Source: Sthenelais limicola (lineage: Eukaryota > Annelida > Polychaeta > Phyllodocida > Sigalionidae). From it: a DNA stretch of 64,000 nt. The stretch spans positions 14,638,999-14,702,998 of the forward strand of contig OW804099.1 of NCBI GenBank assembly GCA_942159475.1, written 5' to 3'. Under the pieces are notes generated by a model that was not told the origin of the DNA, ran no database searches, and worked only from the letters and a program-made list of their open reading frames with translations. The position numbers were made by a program, and so were the translations under genes. The number at the start of each line of letters is the position of its first letter. Position 1 is the stretch's first letter. Shown piece after piece: positions 1 to 10,037 of this stretch.

Positions 1-722
1 ATAACAAAATTTTTCAAGAATGTGTGGTACAAGCCGTATAATCATTATCATATATATAATGACCATAAGTACTATTGTATAAACAGTATTAATAATGGTA
101 ACAATGCTATTGTATAATAGAACACTATGGAATATACCTACCCATCATTGATTATGCTACATGGCATGAATAGATCTTTTAGAAATACTACAAGAAAATA
201 CTTGGCAAAAAGAATAAGGGTATGTTTTAAGGTATATGTTTGAGTTAAAAAAAAAAATTGTACTATTTGGCAAATCCCTACACAGGGTATAGAGTATGGG
301 TATTGAGTACTCGTGATTGGAGGGGTGAGCTGATTAGGATAACCAGTGAATGGACAGGCGCTCAACAGAACCCTGAAACACTCTCTGGGGTTGAATAAAC
401 AGATCTCCTCTTCCGATTAGGTGCTTACCCTAAAAACACTGTAAAAATTATAAGAAAGTTATGTAAAAAAACAAGGTTATTTGACGATAAATTGACTCAA
501 GTAATAGTTATGTATGTTTTAAGGGTCTAACTCCTTGAAATAATCGTCCTGTAGTTCTGCGGTTTCTTATATAATACGGCTCGAATTAAATAAGAATCAT
601 GGGAGGTGAAAGACTCGGGTTAGGTAAAGCGAGAAAAGTAATAGAAAGCAAGACAGTTAGTTTATATATGTTAGGGGTTCAAACTTGCTACTCGGGTACT
701 GTAGGGATGAAGGTATATTCTG
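1..722. other. A+T-rich leader of LINE A, noncoding
   Basis: I see no coding region on either strand. The stretch may be LINE A 5' untranslated sequence or flanking genomic DNA. No ORF1-like coiled coil or RNA-binding region precedes the ORF, and no element boundary or target-site duplication is visible, so the 5' end of LINE A cannot be placed and may lie outside the window. Confidence 0.5.
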
Positions 723-3668
723 ATGATTGTAATGGATAGCATAAGTGGGGACAACAATGACTGTAATGATTCTGAACTGTTCAAGGCTCTTAAGGGACTG
801 AAATTTATAACATGGAACGTGAGGAGTATTATACCTAAATTTAATCAAATAGAACAATTTATGGTCGAAAATGAACCGCACCTGGTGGCAATCCAGGAGA
901 CGTGGTTAAATGGGAGAACCTCGGACAGTAACCTTAACTGTAAGGGATATAATATATGTAGACAAGATAGGAAAATGAAAAGAAGGGGTGGAGGTTTAAT
1001 AGCTTATGTACACTCGTCTCTAGAAATAGATATGAAGGGGTTCGATGATCACTGGGAATCTAACAGTGATATAGAAATTCAGGTATTCGGAATAAATAAG
1101 AGCCATGTTAAAAGCAAGGTCATCTTAAATGTATACAGACCTCCACAAGGGAATTTATCGAGAGCTCTAGAAATGCTAGAGAATGTACTCGAAAAAATTA
1201 ACACAACAAAGGAAATTTTAATCATGGGTGATTTCAATTATGATGCCAAGAACTTGGAAAAAGGGAAATCTACAGGGGCAGATTTGTTTAAAAATTTACT
1301 ATTAAAATTCAACCTCCAACAAATAGTTAAAGAAAAAACCAGAATTAGTAATAAGTCGGCTACGACAATAGACCATATATATACAAATGTAAAGAACATT
1401 AGACAAACCGGGACGCTAAATATAAATTTAAGCGACCACCTCCCTGTGTACGTTCAAATAAAGAAAGAAAAGACAAAATACAAGATTGAAACATTTTCGG
1501 CAAGAAATACGAAGTTTTTAGATAAAAAAATATTATGTGAAATTCTAGCAGATATGGACTGGACGGACCTATATTCGAACAGGGATGTAAATGCTAGTTG
1601 GGATATAATGTACAATAAGATAAATACTATACTGGACAGGATGTGTCCAGTAAAGAAATTCAAAAATGTTAGAGCAACTCCAGCCTGGTATGACAAATCC
1701 ATTATTCAGTGTGGGAAAGAAAGGGATAAAGCTTTTAGACTTGCAGTGAGGACAGGGAACGAAGTAGACTGGCAAAAGGCCAGAAAGCTTAGGACTAATG
1801 TCAATACAAAAGTTAAGATGGCTAAGGAAAAGTTTTTAAGGGCACAAATAAACGACAATAGGAACGATCCACACAAATTTTGGGAAATATTAAAACCACT
1901 GGTATCTGAAGATAAAGTTAAAAATAGGAGTGAAATCATAATTGAAAATCAGGGCACAAAATTAAAGGGGAAGGAAGCGTGTGAGGCAATTAACGACTTT
2001 TTTGTAAATGTTGGGCCGGAACTCGCTAAAAAGATTGTAAAGACAAGTAATGGGAATGAAACGACTGAACCAAAATTTATACAGCCAAGAAACCCTTTCA
2101 GTTTCAATAAAATAGACAAAATTAATGTTGAGGTAGCTCTTACAAAAGTAGGAAATTACAAGGCCTCTGGAATAGACTACCTACCCACGAAAATTCTGAA
2201 ACCCGTAATGAAAGCTTTAAGCTCTCAGTTCGCGTACCTATTTAATTTAAGTCTAGACAATAAAGAAATACCAAACGATTTCAAACAAGCGAAGGTAACA
2301 CCGTTATATAAAGAAGGAAATAAGTGCGACCCTAGTAATTACCGTCCCATATCATGCATTAACTTACCAGCCAAGATTTTAGAGAGCTGTGTCCAGACTC
2401 AACTGGCTAATTTTTTTGAAACCAATAATCTTCTAACCGAGAACCAATTTGGCTTTAGGAAAGAAAAATCTATAGTGGAAGCGCACGATAAATTATTAGA
2501 AAAGATTTATTATAACTTAAACAATAAGAAGGCTACAGACCTTATTTTTCTCGACTTTAAAAAAGCCTTTGATACGGTGAATCATGATTTATTACTTAAG
2601 AAACTTGAAAGGTATGGACTGGATGGACAATCAGTAAGTTGGTTAAAAAATTATTTGTCTAATAGATTTCAAAGCGTTGTAGCAAATGGGAGTTGTTCTT
2701 CTCTTAAACCCGTAACCTGTGGTGTTCCGCAAGGGACCTCACTGGGACCATTACTTTTCTGTATATATATAAACGATTTAGATACTGTTGTTGAAGATAG
2801 TCATGTCCAATTATTTGCGGACGATACTGTTTTATATGCAAGTAGACCATTAAATGGGAATAGTATAATTTCCTTACAAGAGGATTTAAAGAGAATCGTT
2901 AATTGGTGTGCGGACAACAAAATATCGCTAAATATAAAAAAATGCAAGAGTCTTACAGTTAGATCCCGTGAGGATACAAAAAATATTACCAATTATGAAA
3001 TTAATGATCAGAAGCTTGACAATGTAACAAATTATAAATACCTTGGTATTGAATTGGATCAGCAACTTAACTTTAATAAATTTATGGTAAAAAAGGTGAA
3101 CACTGTAAGAGCCAAAATAAAAGCTCTCTCCAAACTTTATAGAATATGCAATAAAGAGACACTTTTGATTATTTACAAAACTATGGTATTACCCATAATT
3201 GATTATGGCGATATATTTTATAGTTCTACAGCACAAAACCATCTCAGAAAATTACAAACTTTACAAAATGCAGCTTTGAAGATAGTACTGCACCTACCAA
3301 AACTCTCGAGTACGAAAGATATACACATTGAACTAAATATTCCGAGTCTCCAAACGAGACGCGAAAAACATATTTTGGAGAGGGCCTTCGTTCGCTCAAG
3401 AAAGGAGGAATATGTTGATAATAGGAAAATATGCCTAAGACGACTAGCAAAGGGTAAAAAACTGGTTGTTCCGCACCCGAAGAACGAAATATTTAAAAAA
3501 TCTTACATTTATACTTTACCAAACTTATGGAATAACCTTGAGGACAATATTCAAGATATTCCCTCGAAAAAAGAATTCAGAGGATATCTGAAACAAAGAT
3601 ACCATACTGACTATGATATGTTCTTAAAAACTCAAGATACCATCTCTACGCAAAATGTTGCATATTAA
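723..3668 (+). CDS. LINE A ORF2: APE endonuclease and reverse transcriptase
   Basis: This ORF encodes a 981-residue retrotransposon polyprotein that would nick target DNA and reverse-transcribe its own RNA in place. The N-terminal exonuclease-endonuclease-phosphatase domain (about residues 25-245) shows TWNVRS (30-35), QETWL (58-62), VYRPP (137-141), GDFN (169-172) and SDH (237-239), so the catalytic Asn, Glu, Asp and His positions are all present. The RT domain (about 500-790) shows YRPIS (540), DFKKAFD (611), PQGTSLGPLL (669) and the catalytic FADD (698-701). A C-terminal region with W-containing motifs follows. It has no stop or frameshift and is as long as complete ORF2 proteins of CR1/Jockey-type elements. 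A second ATG lies 9 nt downstream, so the exact start is uncertain. No ORF1 is visible upstream. The clade assignment is by eye only. Confidence 0.9.
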   Translation: MIVMDSISGDNNDCNDSELFKALKGLKFITWNVRSIIPKFNQIEQFMVENEPHLVAIQETWLNGRTSDSNLNCKGYNICRQDRKMKRRGGGLIAYVHSSLEIDMKGFDDHWESNSDIEIQVFGINKSHVKSKVILNVYRPPQGNLSRALEMLENVLEKINTTKEILIMGDFNYDAKNLEKGKSTGADLFKNLLLKFNLQQIVKEKTRISNKSATTIDHIYTNVKNIRQTGTLNINLSDHLPVYVQIKKEKTKYKIETFSARNTKFLDKKILCEILADMDWTDLYSNRDVNASWDIMYNKINTILDRMCPVKKFKNVRATPAWYDKSIIQCGKERDKAFRLAVRTGNEVDWQKARKLRTNVNTKVKMAKEKFLRAQINDNRNDPHKFWEILKPLVSEDKVKNRSEIIIENQGTKLKGKEACEAINDFFVNVGPELAKKIVKTSNGNETTEPKFIQPRNPFSFNKIDKINVEVALTKVGNYKASGIDYLPTKILKPVMKALSSQFAYLFNLSLDNKEIPNDFKQAKVTPLYKEGNKCDPSNYRPISCINLPAKILESCVQTQLANFFETNNLLTENQFGFRKEKSIVEAHDKLLEKIYYNLNNKKATDLIFLDFKKAFDTVNHDLLLKKLERYGLDGQSVSWLKNYLSNRFQSVVANGSCSSLKPVTCGVPQGTSLGPLLFCIYINDLDTVVEDSHVQLFADDTVLYASRPLNGNSIISLQEDLKRIVNWCADNKISLNIKKCKSLTVRSREDTKNITNYEINDQKLDNVTNYKYLGIELDQQLNFNKFMVKKVNTVRAKIKALSKLYRICNKETLLIIYKTMVLPIIDYGDIFYSSTAQNHLRKLQTLQNAALKIVLHLPKLSSTKDIHIELNIPSLQTRREKHILERAFVRSRKEEYVDNRKICLRRLAKGKKLVVPHPKNEIFKKSYIYTLPNLWNNLEDNIQDIPSKKEFRGYLKQRYHTDYDMFLKTQDTISTQNVAY

Positions 3669-4724
3669 GGTCTCAATGGGAGACACATGACCTGTTAGGA
3701 ATGTTACAAGAGTGAGTCATTGAAAGGGAAATCTGTATGTAATAGGGGGGAAAAAACTGGAAATGTATAACCAGGAATAAAACAAGATCGATATAACGAT
3801 TAAGGGAATAGGTAGGGATAGGGGTTAAACGGGATATTAAATGGGACTATCCTTGATAGTAGCATTTAATAATCTAGGAGGGTGGGGTGTGTGGGGTGAG
3901 GAGGGTGGGAGCACGGGGTTCATTTGACTTTATATTAATGGTGAGTTGTATTAATTGTTTATCATCAAAAACTGTGTAAAGTACATCTATCTCTGGCGGT
4001 GATATGACAGTTTTGAGTCGAAGGTAACGAATGTGCACCTCATGAAAGATATTTCGTTATACCACAAACAACGATAACTAGTGGAAATGTTTTGATGTTC
4101 TCATAATATGACTGTTGAACATATAAAAGTTATGTAGTAACCAAGATTGAATTGTATGAAAACTTCAGAGATATGACTAGTAAGCATAATGATACACAGG
4201 TGAATAAAGTATATATTCTTAAGGGTAATTTCTTAAGACGATTAACGTCTACTAAGGAAGGTAAAAGAGAAAGAAAGAGGAATTTAAAGATAGAAAGGCG
4301 CTTTAGTCTGTATAAAAGAGAACACTAATGATTCAAAAGTTAAGTATGCATAAAATTATATGTATAAATTTCAGAAAAAGCACTAATGTAATAGCAAATG
4401 GTGTTTCAGTAAAACATGATATGAAAGCGACGAAGTTATTCTACAAAGCTCAAAATAATCATACTATAGTAAGGATGATGTCACTTTTCTTATAAAAAAA
4501 TATCTGTATTGTCATAATTTAGTATCCAATGAAAGGAAGCATTTGTAATGCAATATTTTATTACGTAAAACTTTGTACTTCATTATAACTGTATTCATTT
4601 ATTGAAGGAGTAACAATTCTGTGGTCAGCCAGGAAAACCTGCGAGTGAGCAGAGGGTTTAACCTGTTCGAATTAAGCTCCTAGAAACCATGTAACTGTAC
4701 TTTATTGATTTGAATAAAAATATT
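3669..4724 (+). other. LINE A 3' untranslated region
   Basis: This is noncoding sequence between the ORF2 stop and the tail. It holds a G-run cluster at 3878-3918. A conserved-looking segment sits near 4620-4690, close to the tail, where LINEs often carry an RT-recognition hairpin; the hairpin role is inference. Confidence 0.6.
3878..3918 (+). other. G-run cluster, possible G-quadruplex in LINE A 3' UTR
   Basis: Six or more runs of three to four G separated by short loops occur within 41 bases on the sense strand of the retrotransposon RNA, enough for an intramolecular G-quadruplex. G-rich 3' UTR segments are known in mammalian L1; equivalence here is inferred. Confidence 0.55.
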
Positions 4725-4741
4725 ATAATAATAATAATAAT

Positions 4742-5894
4742 CTTGACTAACAACAAGATCAGTTCGACCTCCTTATGGTAGTTTAGGATGTATATATAGA
4801 AGCATAAACCCATTATTCATAATAGTGTAATATTGAAACATCTGACTTACTGTTGAAAGGTATTGTCGTCCCACTAAACGCGGAGCATCGACTAAACTTT
4901 GAGACTTAATGTGTGCCTGTTAAAAGTTGGCCAAGATTTATTCCTTATCTTGTGTAGTGATAAGCTTTAATGTTGGTGTCTTGTGCTGCACAGTATTTCT
5001 CATATAAAGCAAGTAAATGAAGCAATATACAAAATATTGAAGAAGATAGAGTTACTGAGACAAACATTTCTGAGACAAGCACTTCCCATATATATAGTAT
5101 ATCCAACACTAACGCACACAATTCCCAAAATTAAATCATGAGGTATCATCTATAAGTTCTCTATGTAAAATCTGAGAAGCATGAATATCAATATACCATA
5201 CACTCTTTAATATTTGTCCACAATTGTGTCCCCCTATGAGGGTTAAGCCATCTGTAATTTAGAGCTAAAGTTTCTTAGATTGACACATGTGTGTAATTTA
5301 CAGATATGCATGGCGCAGCTAGCTGTGAGAGTTAGTGTTGTAGGGGGAAGGGGTTTCTTGACGATATTTAACTTTGATTATGATGTATGCTGGTACAGAA
5401 TGCAAGGCCTGAAACTATTCCCAGGAGTATTAGAATAACATACTAACGATTGACTCATATCAAACATCATTGAATTAATGGTACACACACCAGGGACAAT
5501 AAGTTTGAAGAGATTGATGTTTATCTAATTTAGATTTTTATATTGTGAATCTTGTGGCAGCTGGAGGGACACTACATACATATAGTTCTTACATGAGCTA
5601 TTCACAATACCACAGGACTAGGTTATCCATTGAAATAGGAAAAACATAATACCAAATTATTTAATTAATATTTTAATCCTGTAAGAAACCAAACATTTAT
5701 CTACAACCCTCTTTCATCAACTCTCTAATAAACCCCATCATCAACATTATATCCTCTATAATTATGACCTACCAATATTATATACATAAGTGCTCAAATA
5801 TCACATTCTAATAACATGAGATTATAGTATAGAACAAGGCAGAACATTCATGTATCACTGCTCATGGTAAATGGAATGACATCACCTATGAAGG
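4742..5894. other. anonymous A+T-rich sequence
   Basis: I see no convincing coding region, RNA gene or repeat boundary here. Confidence 0.5.
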
Positions 5895-6106
5895 TCAGGG
5901 CTTCAGAAAATGTGCCTTCACCAATCAAAGGAACAAATCCAAATTTAAGAGAAAAATGAGTTAACAAGAATAACCAAACAAATTTTTCAATCCACCTAAT
6001 ACCAACTATACTCAGATATTACTAGCATTCATCATTTACAATCTAATTTAGCGCAATTACTAATTATGTATAGCGGCCAATTGTACATTTACTACTGCCC
6101 TTACCC
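5895..6106 (-). mobile_element. diverged MITE copy (same family as 18520-18752)
   Basis: It starts with GGTCAGGGCTTCAGAAAATG and ends with a diverged inverted counterpart (ATTGTACATTT...CTTACCC), about 212 bp in all. The interior matches the 18520 copy in order: CCAAATTTAAGA, ATAACCAA, TATACTCAGATAT and a final TGTACATTT. It has no coding capacity and would depend on a transposase elsewhere. Divergence of the ends suggests an old insertion. Confidence 0.65.
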
Positions 6107-6749
6107 TTGACTACCATGGCAAGTGAAGACAATGGTGAAGAGTAAACACAGGAGATACCAGTTATCTGTATGTTGACATTTCCCTCCTCACATTATGCCT
6201 ACAAGCAGTATGTGCTGCACACAGAGCCAACCACTTATATTATCTAGGTCATATAGCATTAGCTTTATAGTATGAATGGATCAATCAAATAGAAAACTAA
6301 CAGGATCCATTTAATAACTTTAATAAAGTTTTGTTAATTATATTTCTGAGTGGCAGCCATCAAATGCAGCTGTAAGCATGATTTAAATTTTTATGTTCAG
6401 AACTATAAGGTCCAACGGATGAATATCAGTAAATCTTTGGTGCACATTTAATACATTTAAATCAGTATGTATATGTATAATTTATTCATTTGTCTATTCA
6501 CAATCATATTTCTGTTCTGATGCCAGGTTTCCAGAGTATGCTAGGGTATGGTACAAAAGAACAGAGAGTATATTTACAGTTTGACTGAGCAGCTGTAATT
6601 TTTAAACTCCATTTCATGATATAAATTATATTGACTTTACTCGCTGTAATCTGCAGGTTTTCACAACTACCACATCATAGTCTTGGATGAGTTTCTCTGT
6701 ATTGATACAATGTCCATGCTATCTGAGGTATAACATTAGGGGTGTGCAA
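6107..6749. other. anonymous A+T-rich sequence
   Basis: I see nothing assignable; no long ORF is present on either strand. Confidence 0.5.
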
Positions 6750-7970
6750 TTAATCATCATCTCTACTTGTATCATTAATGAAGTAAATTACTGGTTTGCA
6801 AGTTTAACTGGGGAATTGAGGATGTCACATGTCTTTAAAATGGGTTAATAAGGCTATGATATAGATGGTAGTCAGGGCGGAAATAAGGATTTCATGGAAA
6901 TCAATTCCTACAGAATCCTATCCTGTCATGTGATTTTCTTTATTTATTGTCTTTTTTAATACTGTAAATGTTTTGCCTAAAATGTAATAAAAGAAAATTG
7001 CACAGGCTGTATAAGTGCAATAATGAGCAATAAATCTACCTTTCTCCTACAGTTGGTTTTCTTAACTTGGGGAACTCATAATGGAAAAAGGTTTATAATT
7101 CTTTGGCATATCATAACGGAACTTGGGGTTCTTATTTAAATGTCCAGTTACTAGCACTTTATTCCATAGTCATTGTGATAAAAGAGAGACAACAGGTTGA
7201 AGAAGTTTAACTGTTAGAGTCGGCTCTACCATACACCTGTATAGGATGAACATCAGTTTAGGACAGCCTTCTCATACACAGACGACACCTTGTGGTGACC
7301 TTGGAGTACTATTCGACGATGAACAAACCGGAAATGGAATTATTGTATGGTTCTCCGATAAGTAATGGTGGAACAGAGAGGACATCTAGTGGTTCAACTG
7401 AACACTACTAGACTTTGAACACACACTGGCAATATGCCAACAATGGTATAGCTATAGCTGGGTGCATTAAAGTTGCATCAAATCATTGATAAGAACATGT
7501 TCTACTAAATTTGTAATATGGAGGTCTTTTAAATCTGAGGCCTATATGGTGTAAATTGAATATTAAGATCATTTTATGTAAGGACCCTAATGATGAAAGA
7601 CAGGAATAATTATGTAGATCTTTAGATACTGTAGATTGTAGGGCTACTAATGAAGGTCTGCACTATGTAGGAGATGGGTCTATAGAGTAACCATGAGTTG
7701 TTGGGAAGACGGGTGAGGAGCGGGGCAGGAGGTGGGTGGCGGTGGGAAGGGGGATGGATCTATAGAGTAAAGAGTTGTAAATTCATGGAGTGGGTGTGTT
7801 GGGAAGACAGGTGTGGAGGGGGGGGGGGGGTGGGAGGCGGGGAGAAGGGGGGGGAGGCATCACAACACACTCACTAAGCCCTTAAATAGGACATAAGAAG
7901 TAGGGGTATGTAAAACAAAATGATTGTTAATAATATGGGACAGATATGCTCCCCCACCCCACCCTGATGT
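6750..7970 (+). repeat. duplicated segment, copy 1 (uninterrupted)
   Basis: It matches 9640-13595 in the same orientation and order: the segment around 6840-6950, the block 7141-7463 (very similar to 12834-13160, including ACAAACCGGAAATGGAATTA), the block around 7590-7680 and the CCCTTAAATA block near 7880. It lacks LINE B and so preserves the empty target site. The left edge is approximate because similarity fades gradually. Confidence 0.8.
7705..7860 (+). other. G-rich low-complexity tract with G-quadruplex potential
   Basis: Many runs of three to more than ten G occur on the + strand, including an uninterrupted poly-G near 7818. The corresponding part of the second duplicate (about 13415-13445) is much shorter, so the tract has expanded or contracted since duplication. 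Confidence 0.7.
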
Positions 7971-8103
7971 CCAAACTACCAAGCATACACATTATAGACT
8001 TCTATTGTTGAATATATTGATAGCACTCTCCCTGGCAGTTCATTGAATGGATAAGGTTACAAGTTCACTGATAATGGTATCTCTCAATGGTAGATATGCT
8101 CCA

Positions 8104-9528
8104 TACCACACAATTGCGAGGATTGTCTATATTAAAGCTGTATTACCCACTAAATTAACTACACAATTGTTAGGATACTCCATATTAAAGCTGTATTACC
8201 TGCTAAATTAACCACACAACTGTGAGAATACCCCATATTAAAGCTGTATTACCTGCTAAATTAACCACACAATAGTGAGGATACTCCATATTAAAGCTGT
8301 ATTACCTGCTAAATTAACCACACAACTGTGAGAATACCCCATATTAAAGGTACATTACCTGCTAAATTAACCACACAACTGTGAGAACCCCCATATTAAA
8401 GGTACATTACCTACTAAATTAACCACACAACTGTGAGAATACCCCATATTAAAGGTACATTACCTGCTAAATTAACCACACAATAGTGAGGATACTCCAT
8501 ATTAAAGCTGTATTACCTGCTAAATTAACCACACAACTGTGAGAATACCCCATATTAAAGGTACATTACCTGCTAAATTAACCACACAACTGTGAGAACC
8601 CCCATATTAAAGGTACATTACCTACTAAATTAACCACACAACTGTGAGAATACCCCATATTAAAGGTACATTACCTGCTAAATTAACCACATAATTGTGA
8701 GGATACTCCATATTAAAGCTGTATTTGTATTACCAGCTAAGTTTAACAACACAATTGTGAGGATACTCCATATTAAAGCTGTATTACCTGCTAAATTAAC
8801 CACACTATTGTGAGGATACTCCATATTAAAGCTGTATTACCTGCTAAATTAACCACACAATTGTAAGGATACTCCATATTAAAGCTGCATTACCTGTTAC
8901 ATTAACCACACAATTGTGAGGATACTCCATATTAATGCGACATTACCTGCTAAATTAACCACACAATTGTGAGGATACTCCATATTAAAGCTGCATTACC
9001 TGCTAAATTAACCACACAATTGTGAGGATACTCCATATTAAAGCTACATTACCCACTAAATTAACCACACAATTGTGAGGATACTCCATATTAAAGCTAC
9101 ATTACCCACTAAATTAACCACACAATTGTAAGGATACTCCATATTAAAGCTGCATTACCTGTTACATTAACCACACAATTGTGAGGATACTCCATATTAA
9201 TGCGACATTACCTACTAAATTAACCACACAACTGTGAGAATACCCCATATTAAAGCTACATTACCCACTAAATTAACCACACGATTGTAAGGATACTCCA
9301 TAATAAAGCTACATTACCCACTAAATTAACCACACGATTGTAAGGATACTCCATAATAAAGCTGCATTACCTGCTAAATTAACCACACAATTGTGAGAAT
9401 ACTCCATATTAAAGCTGTATTACCTGCTAAATTAACCACACAATTGTGAGGATACTCCATATTAAAGCTGCATTATCTGCTAAATAACCACATAATTGTG
9501 AGGATACTCCATGATTGAACTGCATTAC
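8104..9528. repeat. 53-bp minisatellite, about 27 copies
   Basis: The unit is about 53 bp and includes AATTAACCACACAATTGTGA and GGATACTCCATATTAAAGCT. Variants (CTGTGAGAATACCCC; AGGTACATT) are grouped, and a four-unit block of about 211 bp is itself repeated between about 8270 and 8690, which shows local block duplication. The array lies between the two copies of the duplicated segment. Confidence 0.95.
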
Positions 9529-10037
9529 GTCCTTGTTTCGCCCATTCCTGAATCCTTGTCACTGGAGCTGTCATCAGGGCTTAAATCAGTATTAATTTTT
9601 AATTTGTATGCATTGTCTATTCAGAATTTGACAAATTGGGTACATCATTATTCTACCATTGATAATGCTAATAACTCATTTGCAACTTTAATTGAAGAAT
9701 TAAACATATCATGAACAAATCTTTCCCTATAATGTCTCCATAATTCTCCAATTAAATGGATTAATAAGGCCATCACATGGATAAAATGGTAGTCAGTGTT
9801 GTAATAGGGCTTTCATGGAAAGCAATTCCTACAGAATCTTATTCCTTGTCACATGATTCTCTTTATTCATTGTATACCAAGGCTTAATGAATGTAATAAT
9901 TAATGCAGCATACACTAAGGGCTGCAAGAAAACTACTCTGATCCTATTGTATACCATTGGCATTTGCTTTTCTTAACATGGGCAAAACACAATAAAAAAA
10001 TGTCTATTTTTGTATATAATTATTTGGCATATAATAT

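Larger units (their letters stand above)
723..4741 (+). mobile_element. LINE A: non-LTR retrotransposon, CR1/Jockey-like
   Basis: The element comprises a complete endonuclease/RT ORF (723-3668), a 3' untranslated region of about 1.07 kb, an AATAAA signal at 4713-4718 and a terminal (TAA)n microsatellite at about 4725-4741. A short simple-repeat tail instead of long poly(A) is usual in CR1/L2-type LINEs. Genomic sequence resumes at 4742. The 5' limit is unknown; 723 is only the ORF start. The intact ORF suggests a young copy. Confidence 0.85.

Noticed and set aside
1454..3450. Minus-strand ORFs of 60-80 codons under LINE A ORF2
   Set aside because: They are antisense shadows of the endonuclease/RT frame with no independent features.
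4620..4690. tRNA or tRNA-derived SINE in the LINE A 3' end
   Set aside because: A TGGTCAGCCAGG-like A box and a TTCGAATT B-box-like word are present, but the T stem does not pair and no cloverleaf forms by eye.
9511..9714. 67-residue + strand ORF after the 53-bp array
   Set aside because: It begins inside the repeat edge and has no recognisable motif; similarity to the duplicate near 6750 is patchy and does not keep a frame.
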